From assembly GCA_903825095.1 (NCBI GenBank), contig CAIJZF010000073.1, positions 1-13,860 of the forward strand: a stretch of 13,860 nucleotides of DNA, written 5' to 3'. Both the position numbers and the translations under genes were made by a program. Shown here in pieces: positions 1 to 7,106 of this stretch. Positions within the stretch are counted from its first letter, which is position 1; each line of letters begins with the position of its first letter. The notes beneath the pieces are model-generated. The model made no database searches, was not told the DNA's origin, and saw only the letters and a program-made list of their open reading frames with translations. This stretch comes from an uncultured Bacteroidota bacterium (lineage in GTDB: Bacteria; Bacteroidota; Bacteroidia; Chitinophagales; Chitinophagaceae).

Positions 1-294
1 ATGGTAAGTCACATCTCCCCCTCTATTGATATGAAAAAACTCAATGCCTAAATTCTTTAATTGTTCTTCCGACACTAAAACATGCTCTCTTTTACCACTT
101 TTCCCTAAAGTAAATACGGGATTATGCTCTACCATTAATAATCTATGTTCTGTGTTCGAGGTTTTTAGATCCTGCTCATTTTGCCTAGCCGCCCATTTGA
201 TTTGCGTATTTTTCAGCAGTAAAGCCTCCTGGTAATCCCAGCTGGGCTGATAGGATTGAATGCCCATATCCTCGAAAAAAACTTTTTGACGCAT
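1..294 (-). CDS. lipB: Octanoyltransferase LipB, N-terminal part (cut by left window edge)
   Basis: LipB moves an octanoyl group from octanoyl-ACP onto the lipoyl domains of enzymes such as pyruvate dehydrogenase, the first step of endogenous lipoate synthesis in the cytoplasm. The minus-strand frame is open for all 98 codons from ATG at 294 to the window edge. It begins MRQKVFFEDMGIQSYQPSWD and contains the family blocks EHNPVFTLGKSG (about residues 62-73) and, at the cut end, NRGGDVTYH, the start of the LipB signature RGGxxTYHGPGQ. The catalytic Lys and Cys lie beyond the edge, so activity cannot be judged. The gene diverges from rluD with 44 bp between the starts. The ATG lies only 4 nt after a TAnnTTTG promoter box, which supports this start and suggests a leaderless transcript. 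The identification is firm; only completeness is unknown. Confidence 0.93.
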   Translation of the reverse strand, partial: MRQKVFFEDMGIQSYQPSWDYQEALLLKNTQIKWAARQNEQDLKTSNTEHRLLMVEHNPVFTLGKSGKREHVLVSEEQLKNLGIEFFHINRGGDVTYH

Positions 295-298
295 AAAG

Positions 299-306
299 CA
301 AAGTTA
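299..306 (-). promoter_or_regulatory. Bacteroidota -7 promoter box for lipB
   Basis: On the minus strand the sequence is TAACTTTG, an exact match to TAnnTTTG, followed by CTTT and the lipB ATG at 294. Transcription starting a few bases after the box would begin at or next to the ATG. A TTG lies upstream but only 12 nt from the box, shorter than the usual spacing, so the -33 element is weak or absent. Confidence 0.6.
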
Positions 307-326
307 CAAACTAAGCAGCAATATCC

Positions 327-334
327 TACTTTTG
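327..334 (+). promoter_or_regulatory. Bacteroidota -7 promoter box for rluD
   Basis: TACTTTTG matches TAnnTTTG exactly and is followed by CATC and the rluD ATG at 339, the same 4-nt spacing as lipB on the other strand. A possible degenerate -33 element (TTAC, 304-307) lies 20 nt upstream and overlaps the lipB -7 box, so the two promoters share DNA. Confidence 0.6.
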
Positions 335-338
335 CATC

Positions 339-1385
339 ATGTCTGAAGAATTAGAGCCCATCGCCGAAGAAAATAGTGAGTCCCTTTATGAAAGAGTTGC
401 CTTTACAGTAGATAAAGGACAAGCCCCCATGCGTATTGACAAATGGGTGCAAGCAAGAATTGAAGGTATTACCAGAAATAAATTACAAAATGGCATTGAC
501 GGTGGTTTTTTAACCGTGAATGGCAAGGTGGTAAAAAGCAATTACAAAACAAGACCAGGTGATGAAGTCGTTTACTTAAGTTTTATTAATCCAGAATATA
601 CCGACCTCAAGCCAGAGGCCATGAACTTAGATATTGTGTATGAAGACGAGGCCGTTATGGTAATAAACAAACCTTCCAATATGGTGGTGCATCCGGGTAT
701 TGGAAATTATACGGGCACTTTACTCAATGGCGTAGCGCATCATTTACTTTCACAAAATCCCGATTTAAACGAAGAAGTACTTCCGCGTTTTGGACTAGTA
801 CACCGAATAGATAAAAACACAACTGGTTTAATTGTACTTGCTAAAACACCAGAAGCCGCCTCTCATTTAGCCAAGCAATTTTTTAATCACACAGTGGAAA
901 GAAAATATGTGGCCCTTGTTTGGGGAGATATGGAACAAGAGGAAGGAACTATTGTGGCGAATATTGCACGCCATAAATCGAATAGAAAAATGTTTGATGC
1001 CTACCCCGATGAAGAAATTGGAAAGCATGCCATTACCCATTATAAAGTAATTGAGCGTTATAATTATGTCACGCTTGTATCATGTATTTTGGAAACAGGT
1101 AGAACGCATCAGATTAGAGTGCACATGAAACATATTGGCCATACCCTTTTCAACGATTTTGAATATGGTGGCGATAGAATTTTAAAAGGCACTATTTATA
1201 CTAAGTATAAGCAGTTTGTAGATAATTGCTTTGAGGCCTGCCCAAGATGCGCCTTGCATGCACAAACCTTAGGATTTATACATCCCACTACTGAAAAACA
1301 AATAAGCTTCGATAGTCCACTGCCTTCCGATATGCAAGCGGTCATAGAAAAATGGAAATATTATAAAGCATCTGCGAACCAATAA
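339..1385 (+). CDS. rluD: RluA/RluD-family 23S rRNA pseudouridine synthase
   Basis: This enzyme isomerises specific uridines to pseudouridine in RNA. RluD itself acts on the helix 69 loop of 23S rRNA during late 50S assembly. The 348-residue protein has an N-terminal S4 RNA-binding domain (about 31-85, MRIDKWVQARIEG...GFLTVNGKVV) and then the synthase domain. The catalytic motif is HRIDKNTTG at 155-163 with Asp158 as the expected nucleophile, followed by LIVLAKT. Further on is the family motif ETGRTHQIRVHMKHIGH. Length and domain order fit RluD more than single-domain RluA. A cysteine pair, CPRC, near residues 301-304 is a small lineage feature. The start is supported by the promoter box directly upstream. 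Exact target uridines cannot be read from sequence, so rluD rather than another RluA paralogue is likely but not proven. Confidence 0.9.
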   Translation: MSEELEPIAEENSESLYERVAFTVDKGQAPMRIDKWVQARIEGITRNKLQNGIDGGFLTVNGKVVKSNYKTRPGDEVVYLSFINPEYTDLKPEAMNLDIVYEDEAVMVINKPSNMVVHPGIGNYTGTLLNGVAHHLLSQNPDLNEEVLPRFGLVHRIDKNTTGLIVLAKTPEAASHLAKQFFNHTVERKYVALVWGDMEQEEGTIVANIARHKSNRKMFDAYPDEEIGKHAITHYKVIERYNYVTLVSCILETGRTHQIRVHMKHIGHTLFNDFEYGGDRILKGTIYTKYKQFVDNCFEACPRCALHAQTLGFIHPTTEKQISFDSPLPSDMQAVIEKWKYYKASANQ

Positions 1386-1405
1386 TTTCAGTAATAGAAT
1401 AATAT

Positions 1406-1441
1406 AAAAAAAGGCGCTACCATTTCTGGAGCGCCTTTTTT
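1406..1441. terminator. Bidirectional hairpin terminator between rluD and the M1 peptidase
   Basis: A run of seven A (1406-1412) leads into GGCGCT (1413-1418), a loop holding an inner CC/GG pair, then AGCGCC (1430-1435) and six T (1436-1441). The stem has a T-tract on either strand, so it can stop rluD transcripts on the plus strand and peptidase transcripts on the minus strand. Confidence 0.88.
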
Positions 1442-1471
1442 ATAACTACTTAATATGTAGTATCTAGTTTC

Positions 1472-3877
1472 TTATTTTTTATTTTGTGCATTTTGCATAG
1501 GAGATAATCCCATTGATTGCCCACGCCCAAAAGCTCTTGCTTTAAATATAGCAAATTTAGAAGGCTCTGCTAGATTAGGCCAACTATTATTCGTTTCATC
1601 AATATCGGCTGTTTCACGCATAGGATCTAATTTAATAGACACTGCTTTTTTATTGGTTAAATAAACTTTAGTGACTTTATTTTCATTATGTCTCCAAATT
1701 TGCGCAGAAATTTTATTTACTTCTTTAGTACCATCTTCAAAAGTAAATTCAACTATAATGGGCATCACCAATCCGCCTTTGTTTAAAAAACTAATTTCAT
1801 ATAAATGCACATCTGCATATTTTGCTTTTTCTGCATCTGTCATTGTAAGAGGTGCCCCGAAATTAGGAGCAGGTAGTTTGGTTAGTGAATCGTAAGGCTC
1901 TATACCTCTATCATATCTCCAATAAAAATCACGAAGGCTTGTATCTGCATCTACTAAAAAAACGATAGACTTATCATTTCTATTTCTAAGTTTAGAAATA
2001 TCTTCAAAATCATTTAACAAAGGCTTGTCTAAGGGTCTTGCACCCATACCGCCCATATTCACCATAGCGCCGCGTCTTCCGCTCATCATGCCAGCACCTG
2101 CCATAGCGTTTGCATCATAGACTGCATGTTTCACTGTATCAATTGCTATATCAACTGGATCAATACCATAAAACCATCCTCTCCAGAACCAGTCTAAGTC
2201 TTCAGCACTTGCGTCTTCCATGGTTCTAAATAAATCGGCAGGGGTTGGATGTTTGAATGCCCAACGTCTAGCATACTCTTTAAATGAATAGTCAAACAAT
2301 TCACGACCCATAATGGTTTCTCTTAAAATATTTAAAGCTGTGCCTGGTTTTGCATAAGCATTCGGACCAAACTGAATAATATTTTCACTATTAGTCATAA
2401 TAGGCTCTAATTGATCCTTAGGTAATTTCATATAATCCGCAATAGTCCAGGCTGGCCCACGACGCGTAGGAAATTTATTATCATATAATTCTTCTGTTAA
2501 ATATTCTACGAAAGTATTTAACCCTTCATCCATCCAAGACCATTGACGCTCATCACTATTGACAATCATCGGGAAAAAGTTATGGCCTACTTCATGAATG
2601 ATTACACCTAGCATTCCATTTTTAGTAGCTTCAGTATAAGAGCCATCTTTTTCAGTACGACCATAGTTAAAACAGATCATTGGATATTCCATACCATTTG
2701 AAGCTTCAATACTTTGCGCCACAGGATATGGATAAGGAATACTAAACTTTGAATAAGATTTAATAGTATGAGCAACAGCCTTGGTAGAAAACTTGCGGTA
2801 TAAACCATAAGCCTCTTTACCATAACCACTCATACACATTACTTTTTTGCCTTCTACATTGGCAGCCATCGCATCCCAAATAAATTTACGGCTAGAACCA
2901 AAAGCAAAATCACGCACATTCTCTGCAGTAAATACCCAAGTCTTTTGTGTAGTGGCTTTATTTTTTTCAGCATTTTTAGCTTCTTCCAAAGTAACAACTT
3001 CTACTGGCTCTTTAGAAGTCTGTGCTTTATTCCATCTGGCTAACTGAGCAGCAGAAAGTACTGCAGGATAATTTTGACCTTCTCCCGTCGCGAGTACAAC
3101 GTGGTCACTAGGTACTGTAATGGCCACTTTATAATTACCAAATGTTAAAGCAAATTCTCCTCTATTGGTAAACTGATGATTTTGCCAACCTTGAAAATCG
3201 GAGTACACACATAAACGAGGATACCACTGTGCCATGGTAAACAAGTAGTTACCGTCTTCTGGAAAATACTCATAACCACCTCTACCCGCTAATGTTAAAC
3301 GGTCGGTAATTTTATAATTCCAATTAATTTTAAAAGCAAATTTTTGACCAGGCTTTAATGCAGTAGGTAATTCCACACGCATCATTGTTTTGTTCACTGT
3401 ATATTTCAGTGGAGCACCTAAGACGTCTGTAATTTTTTCAATATTATCTCCTAGTCCATTATCTTTTTTCTCATCTATCATTGCGTCAATAGTAGAAGTT
3501 GTCATGCCTCTTCCTAAATTATTGCTAGTGGCATAACCCGCATTGTTCACTGTGCTATGTTGGTTCTCGTCTAATTGTAACCATAAATAAGTTAATACAT
3601 CGGGAGAGTTATTATAATAAGTGATTGTTTCAGCACCTGTTAAAAGCAATTTACTTTCATCTAAGGTTGCTTTAATATCATAGTCCACTCTTTGTTGCCA
3701 ATATTTAGGACCCGGTGCACCACTCGCCGTTCTATACTCGTTAGCAGTAGGCAAGATTGTTCCCAACTGCTCAAATTTGTTTCCGTGATTTGATGTTGGA
3801 TTGTTTCGAATGTCTTGCGCTATTAAAACAGAACAAGTACTTAAGAAAAACAAACTGATGTAAATAAACTTTTTCAT
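1472..3877 (-). CDS. Secreted M1-family zinc metallopeptidase
   Basis: Probable zinc aminopeptidase of the M1 (gluzincin) family, exported across the inner membrane. With the start at 3877 the protein has 801 residues and opens with a signal peptide, MKKFIYISLFFLSTCSVLIA, likely cut before QDIRNN. An in-frame ATG at 3919 would add 14 non-signal residues and overlap the upstream gene, so I reject it. The zinc site is intact: HEVGH at 428-432, with the third ligand Glu451 exactly 18 residues later (in WMDEG). The substrate-binding GxMEN motif reads NGMEYP (about 394-399), a variant I believe occurs in this secreted subgroup. Between the catalytic part and a C-terminal beta-type region lies a Met/Gly-rich stretch (about 591-615). 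The gene follows the HupE-like gene by 16 nt in the same direction, so the two are probably co-transcribed. Physiological substrate unknown. Confidence 0.9.
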   Translation of the reverse strand: MKKFIYISLFFLSTCSVLIAQDIRNNPTSNHGNKFEQLGTILPTANEYRTASGAPGPKYWQQRVDYDIKATLDESKLLLTGAETITYYNNSPDVLTYLWLQLDENQHSTVNNAGYATSNNLGRGMTTSTIDAMIDEKKDNGLGDNIEKITDVLGAPLKYTVNKTMMRVELPTALKPGQKFAFKINWNYKITDRLTLAGRGGYEYFPEDGNYLFTMAQWYPRLCVYSDFQGWQNHQFTNRGEFALTFGNYKVAITVPSDHVVLATGEGQNYPAVLSAAQLARWNKAQTSKEPVEVVTLEEAKNAEKNKATTQKTWVFTAENVRDFAFGSSRKFIWDAMAANVEGKKVMCMSGYGKEAYGLYRKFSTKAVAHTIKSYSKFSIPYPYPVAQSIEASNGMEYPMICFNYGRTEKDGSYTEATKNGMLGVIIHEVGHNFFPMIVNSDERQWSWMDEGLNTFVEYLTEELYDNKFPTRRGPAWTIADYMKLPKDQLEPIMTNSENIIQFGPNAYAKPGTALNILRETIMGRELFDYSFKEYARRWAFKHPTPADLFRTMEDASAEDLDWFWRGWFYGIDPVDIAIDTVKHAVYDANAMAGAGMMSGRRGAMVNMGGMGARPLDKPLLNDFEDISKLRNRNDKSIVFLVDADTSLRDFYWRYDRGIEPYDSLTKLPAPNFGAPLTMTDAEKAKYADVHLYEISFLNKGGLVMPIIVEFTFEDGTKEVNKISAQIWRHNENKVTKVYLTNKKAVSIKLDPMRETADIDETNNSWPNLAEPSKFAIFKARAFGRGQSMGLSPMQNAQNKK

Positions 3878-3893
3878 TGTTAAAATTTTACCA

Positions 3894-4481
3894 TTATAAA
3901 AAAGAAGCGATTCTATCAACCACCATATTCAAAGCCAAAATAATTGCAATGACAGAACCTGCCTGAACATATCTTTTTCTATCAACTTTGAATAGGTCTA
4001 CGAATATAATTGAAATAATTAAAATTATGCCTACAATGAGTAATTGCCCTAACTCCAGGCCTAGGTTAAAGGAAAATAAAGGGCCTAGAATAGACTCCTC
4101 CTTGCCTAATAACATTTTTAGGTAATTACTAAAACCAAGCCCATGGATGAGCCCAAAAAACAAGGCTAAATAGTAAATAACTAGATATTTTGAAGGGGTT
4201 TTGGAACTGCTTATTGTAAAGTTAGCAAGCGCAGTAATAAGTATGGTGATGGGTATGAGCAGCTCAATAAAGGCCATGGGGAAACTTATCCAGTTCAAAG
4301 TACTTAAAGCCAGCGTCATGGAATGTCCAATGGTAAAAGCCGTAACTAATATTAGTATTTTTTGCCATTCATTCCAGCTATATCTAATCATTAAAGCTAA
4401 AATGAATAATAAATGATCTGAACCATTAATATCAATGATATGCTTATACCCTAAATGTAAATAAAGTAGCATTTCATTCAT
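3894..4481 (-). CDS. HupE/UreJ-family integral membrane protein
   Basis: A 195-residue, very hydrophobic protein with about six membrane segments. It carries the HupE/UreJ pattern: HIIDINGSDHLLF (His14, Asp22, His23), FTIGHSMTLAL (His53), a Glu in the next helix (FIELL, Glu73) with Asn87 in ALANF, FGLIHGLGF (His113) and FNLGLELGQL (Glu143, Gln146). Characterised HupE proteins are nickel permeases of hydrogenase and urease systems. No hydrogenase or urease gene is visible here, so the transported ion is unknown and a metal-transport role is inferred from family only. It is the first gene of a probable two-gene unit with the M1 peptidase and diverges from a DUF6702 gene across 60 bp. I found no exact TAnnTTTG box in that spacer. 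The ATG at 4481 is chosen; a second ATG at codon 4 is also possible. Confidence 0.85.
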   Translation of the reverse strand: MNEMLLYLHLGYKHIIDINGSDHLLFILALMIRYSWNEWQKILILVTAFTIGHSMTLALSTLNWISFPMAFIELLIPITILITALANFTISSSKTPSKYLVIYYLALFFGLIHGLGFSNYLKMLLGKEESILGPLFSFNLGLELGQLLIVGIILIISIIFVDLFKVDRKRYVQAGSVIAIILALNMVVDRIASFL

Positions 4482-4541
4482 ATTGTTTAATTTTAGTATC
4501 TTAAATTAATAAAGACTGCTCTAAGATACAAATAATTCATT

Positions 4542-5030
4542 ATGACATTCATTGGCATCAAACCACTCGCCACTTTATTTATTGCAATGATGCATCCTTT
4601 CTTTATATCCGTGATTGACATCAATCATAACGAGAAAGAGGCAGCCCTTGAAATAAGCGTGCGTACTTTTACAGACGATCTTGAAAAAATGGTGAATCAA
4701 GAAAATCACACCGCCATTGATTTTAATAATCCTGCACAAAAAGAAAAATCAGATCAACTTATTAAAGCCTATCTCACCAAAAAATTATCCCTAGTGGCAG
4801 GTGGAACAAAATGCAATTTGGAATATGTAGGATATGAAATTCAAAAAGAAAGTACTTGGACTTATTTTGAAGTAAAAAATATTAAGGAATTAAAACAGCT
4901 AAATGTAGTTTGTGATATTTTAGCAGGCATTAGCCCGGAGCAAATTAATATTATACATGTTAAAACAAAAGGGCAAAGAAAAAGCTATGAACTAGCGCTT
5001 CCCAAAAATACGACCCAGTTTAATTTCTAG
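4542..5030 (+). CDS. DUF6702-family exported protein
   Basis: A 162-residue protein of unknown function that resembles the Bacteroidota DUF6702 family. It starts with a short hydrophobic segment (residues 1-17) followed by HPFFISVIDINHN (from His18) and LEISVRTFTDDLEKM (about 36-50). HPF(Y/F)xSVxxI near the mature N-terminus followed by a TDDLE block is the recognisable core. The remainder is predicted mixed alpha/beta, with two cysteines (91 and 124) that could form a disulfide in the periplasm. It diverges from the HupE-like gene, and its last 11 bases overlap the end of the convergent PAP2 gene. Larger HupE proteins in other bacteria carry an extracytoplasmic N-terminal domain; this protein could be a separate partner of that kind, which is inference. 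Family assignment is moderately sure, function unknown. Confidence 0.72.
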   Translation: MTFIGIKPLATLFIAMMHPFFISVIDINHNEKEAALEISVRTFTDDLEKMVNQENHTAIDFNNPAQKEKSDQLIKAYLTKKLSLVAGGTKCNLEYVGYEIQKESTWTYFEVKNIKELKQLNVVCDILAGISPEQINIIHVKTKGQRKSYELALPKNTTQFNF

Positions 5031-5598
5031 ACATCCATTTTGAATATACAATGGCGCCAGCATAGCCCATTAATAATCCAATAAGCGTTCCTGCCAATAT
5101 ATCTAAAGGATAATGCACACCCACATAAATTTGCGCATAGGAAATAATACCTGCCCATACAAAAAACAAATAGGTATACTTTTTAAACAAGGGTTGTAAG
5201 CTCATAAACAAGAACATAGCCAAACTAAAATGATTGGCTGCATGAGAGGAAGTAAAACTGAAACTACTAGGACAAGCAGGAATTAATAACTTTACTTGCG
5301 AAAGTATGGCCGGATCGTTGCAGGGTCTTAAACGATGCACAAAGGGTTTGAAAATAAAACTACTTACTTGATCGCTCAGCGCAACAGTAATTGCTACTGT
5401 AAGAAGCCATTTCCAAGCCTTCCAACCCCATTTATAGAATATATAACCTACGAGTGCTATATAAAAGGGGAACCAGTGCTCAGAAGTACGCATCCATGGC
5501 ATCAATGAATCGAAGAAAGTGTTGGTCCATTGACCATTGATTAGCTTAAATAAGCCTTGATCTGCCTGCTCTATAGTTGCCCCAATGTCTAGTATCAT
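5020..5598 (-). CDS. PAP2-family membrane phosphatase
   Basis: A 192-residue membrane protein of the type 2 phosphatidic acid phosphatase superfamily, which removes phosphate from lipid phosphates such as undecaprenyl pyrophosphate or phosphatidylglycerophosphate on the outer face of the inner membrane. Motif C1 is KPFVHRLRP (Lys84 to Pro92). Motif C2 is the degenerate FTSSHAANH, with His119 in the catalytic position. Motif C3 is YAQIYVGVHYPLD, with His162 and Asp166. The usual C3 arginine is Gln156 here. Several hydrophobic helices separate the motifs. The frame stays open upstream to 5754, but that extension would run into glmM and looks unlike protein. The ATG at 5598 gives the normal family N-terminus (MILDIGATIEQADQ) and sits 4 nt after a TATCTTTA box. 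It converges on DUF6702 with an 11-bp overlap. Substrate cannot be told from sequence. Confidence 0.87.
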   Translation of the reverse strand: MILDIGATIEQADQGLFKLINGQWTNTFFDSLMPWMRTSEHWFPFYIALVGYIFYKWGWKAWKWLLTVAITVALSDQVSSFIFKPFVHRLRPCNDPAILSQVKLLIPACPSSFSFTSSHAANHFSLAMFLFMSLQPLFKKYTYLFFVWAGIISYAQIYVGVHYPLDILAGTLIGLLMGYAGAIVYSKWMSRN

Positions 5599-5602
5599 GC
5601 CA

Positions 5603-5610
5603 TAAAGATA
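5603..5610 (-). promoter_or_regulatory. Probable -7 promoter box for the PAP2 gene
   Basis: The minus strand reads TATCTTTA, one mismatch (final A for G) from TAnnTTTG, then TGGC and the ATG at 5598. The 4-nt spacing equals that of lipB and rluD. It supports the shorter start over the one at 5754. No convincing -33 element is visible. Confidence 0.42.
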
Positions 5611-5633
5611 CAAGGAAGTGCAAAAATTTAAAG

Positions 5634-5641
5634 TAAATTTG
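5634..5641 (+). promoter_or_regulatory. Probable -7 promoter box for glmM
   Basis: TAAATTTG is an exact TAnnTTTG match 33 nt before the glmM ATG, which would give a leader of roughly 25-30 nt with an A-rich stretch (TAAAGTAAAAAAG) ahead of the start. No clear TTG lies at the usual -33 distance, so the call rests on the -7 box and its position in the divergent spacer. Confidence 0.45.
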
Positions 5642-5674
5642 CCGAACCAATTTATAAAGTAAAAAAGAGCAGCT

Positions 5675-7057
5675 ATGTCACTTATTAAGAGTATTTCCGG
5701 ATTTAGGGGCACTATTGGGGGTAAACCCAATGATAACCTTACTCCTATAGACATTGTTAAGTTTGCCTCTGCCTATGGCAGCTGGCTTCTCCATAAAGGC
5801 CCTGGCAAGAAAAAAGTAGTAGTGGGCAGAGATGGAAGAATTAGCGGAGAAATGGTAGAAGTATTGGTAGAACAAAGCCTTTTGGCCTTAGGAATTGATG
5901 TAATTCATTTGGGTTTAAGCACCACACCTACTGTTGAAATGGCCGTAGTTTTTGAAAAAGCAGATGGTGGAATAATTCTTACAGCTAGTCATAACCCCAA
6001 ACAGTGGAACGCTTTAAAACTATTAAATGAAAAAGGAGAATTTGTAAGTGGTGAGGAAGGGAAAACTATTTTAACATTAGCTGCTAACGAAGATTTTAAT
6101 TATGCAAGCATAGATGATTTAGGGGAAATAATTGCAGGCACCAATAGTCTTGAAAAACATATTCAAGCGATTCTTGATTATCCATTAGTAGATGTGGATG
6201 CTATAAAAACAGCAAATTTTTCTGTGGTGGTAGATGCTATTAATAGCTCTGGCGCTTTTACAGTACCTGCCTTATTAAAAGCCATTGGTGTAAATGATAT
6301 TACCGTATTAAATGGGGAGATGCATGGCAACTTTGCGCACAACCCAGAACCTTTGAAAGAGCACCTTACTGAACTTTGTGGTACTGTCGTTTCAAAAAAA
6401 GCAAGTTTGGGAATAGCCGTAGACCCCGATGTAGACCGCTTATGTTTTGTAAGTGAAAACGGAGAATTATTTGGAGAAGAATATACACTAGTAGCTGTTG
6501 CCGATTATATTTTACAAAATAAAAAAGGAGCCAGTGTTAGTAATTTATCTTCTACCCGTGCTTTAAGAGATGTGACTGAAAAACATGGTTGTAGTTATTT
6601 CGCTAGTGCTGTGGGAGAAGTGAATGTGGTGAATAAAATGAAAAGCGAAAAAGCAGTGATTGGCGGTGAAGGCAATGGTGGTATTATAGTACCCGATTTA
6701 CATTATGGAAGAGACGCTCTTATTGGCATTGCTTTATTTTTAACACATTTAGCAAAAACTAAAATGAGCGCTTCAGCCTTAAGAGCCAGCTATCCTGCTT
6801 ATTTTATGAGCAAGAAAAAAATGGATATTGACGCATCTTTATCGCTTCATAAAATATTTGATGTACTAGCTACCAAATATGCAGCTTTCCCAATTAATAA
6901 AGAAGATGGTTTTAAAATAGACTTTGAAAACGAATGGGTGCATCTTAGGTCTAGTAATACAGAGCCTATTATTCGTATTTATACAGAAGCCCCTTCACAG
7001 GCAGCTGCCGATAAATTAGCGGACGAGATTATTTCAATTATAGCCACAATTAACTAA
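5675..7057 (+). CDS. glmM: Phosphoglucosamine mutase GlmM (alpha-D-phosphohexomutase)
   Basis: Interconverts glucosamine-6-phosphate and glucosamine-1-phosphate, feeding UDP-GlcNAc for peptidoglycan and LPS in the cytoplasm. All four family loops are present in the 460-residue protein: the phosphoserine loop TASHNP with Ser105, the magnesium loop DPDVDR (Asp250, Asp252, Asp254), the sugar-specificity loop GGEGNGG (330-336) and the phosphate-binding loop RSSNTEP (425-431). The N-terminus, SISGFRGTIGG, is typical. The GEGNGG form rather than the GEQSGH of classical proteobacterial GlmM, together with the family's broad specificity, leaves phosphomannomutase or phosphoglucomutase activity possible. 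It diverges from PAP2 and precedes the cysteine desulfurase by 49 bp. No TAnnTTTG box is seen in that gap, so the two may share a transcript. Confidence 0.88.
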   Translation: MSLIKSISGFRGTIGGKPNDNLTPIDIVKFASAYGSWLLHKGPGKKKVVVGRDGRISGEMVEVLVEQSLLALGIDVIHLGLSTTPTVEMAVVFEKADGGIILTASHNPKQWNALKLLNEKGEFVSGEEGKTILTLAANEDFNYASIDDLGEIIAGTNSLEKHIQAILDYPLVDVDAIKTANFSVVVDAINSSGAFTVPALLKAIGVNDITVLNGEMHGNFAHNPEPLKEHLTELCGTVVSKKASLGIAVDPDVDRLCFVSENGELFGEEYTLVAVADYILQNKKGASVSNLSSTRALRDVTEKHGCSYFASAVGEVNVVNKMKSEKAVIGGEGNGGIIVPDLHYGRDALIGIALFLTHLAKTKMSASALRASYPAYFMSKKKMDIDASLSLHKIFDVLATKYAAFPINKEDGFKIDFENEWVHLRSSNTEPIIRIYTEAPSQAAADKLADEIISIIATIN

Positions 7058-7106
7058 CTTAGAAAAAGTTTAGAATCTACATTATAGACTAGTTATATAT
7101 AGATAC

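Noticed and set aside
44..235. Plus-strand open frame of 63 codons
   Set aside because: It lies wholly antisense to the well-identified lipB coding sequence and has no recognisable features.
3841..3877. Lipoprotein signal in the M1 peptidase (LSTC)
   Set aside because: The residue before Cys is Thr, not Gly, Ala or Ser, and a good signal peptidase I site (LIA/Q) follows, so a soluble secreted form is favoured.
3878..3919. Upstream in-frame ATG extending the M1 peptidase by 14 residues
   Set aside because: The extension MIESLLFYNGKILT precedes a normal signal peptide and overlaps the end of the HupE-like gene; the ATG at 3877 gives the expected N-terminus.
5599..5754. N-terminal extension of the PAP2 frame to an ATG at 5754
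   Set aside because: It would overlap glmM by 80 bases, and the added residues do not resemble the family. The ATG at 5598 follows a promoter-like box and matches the usual start of these proteins.
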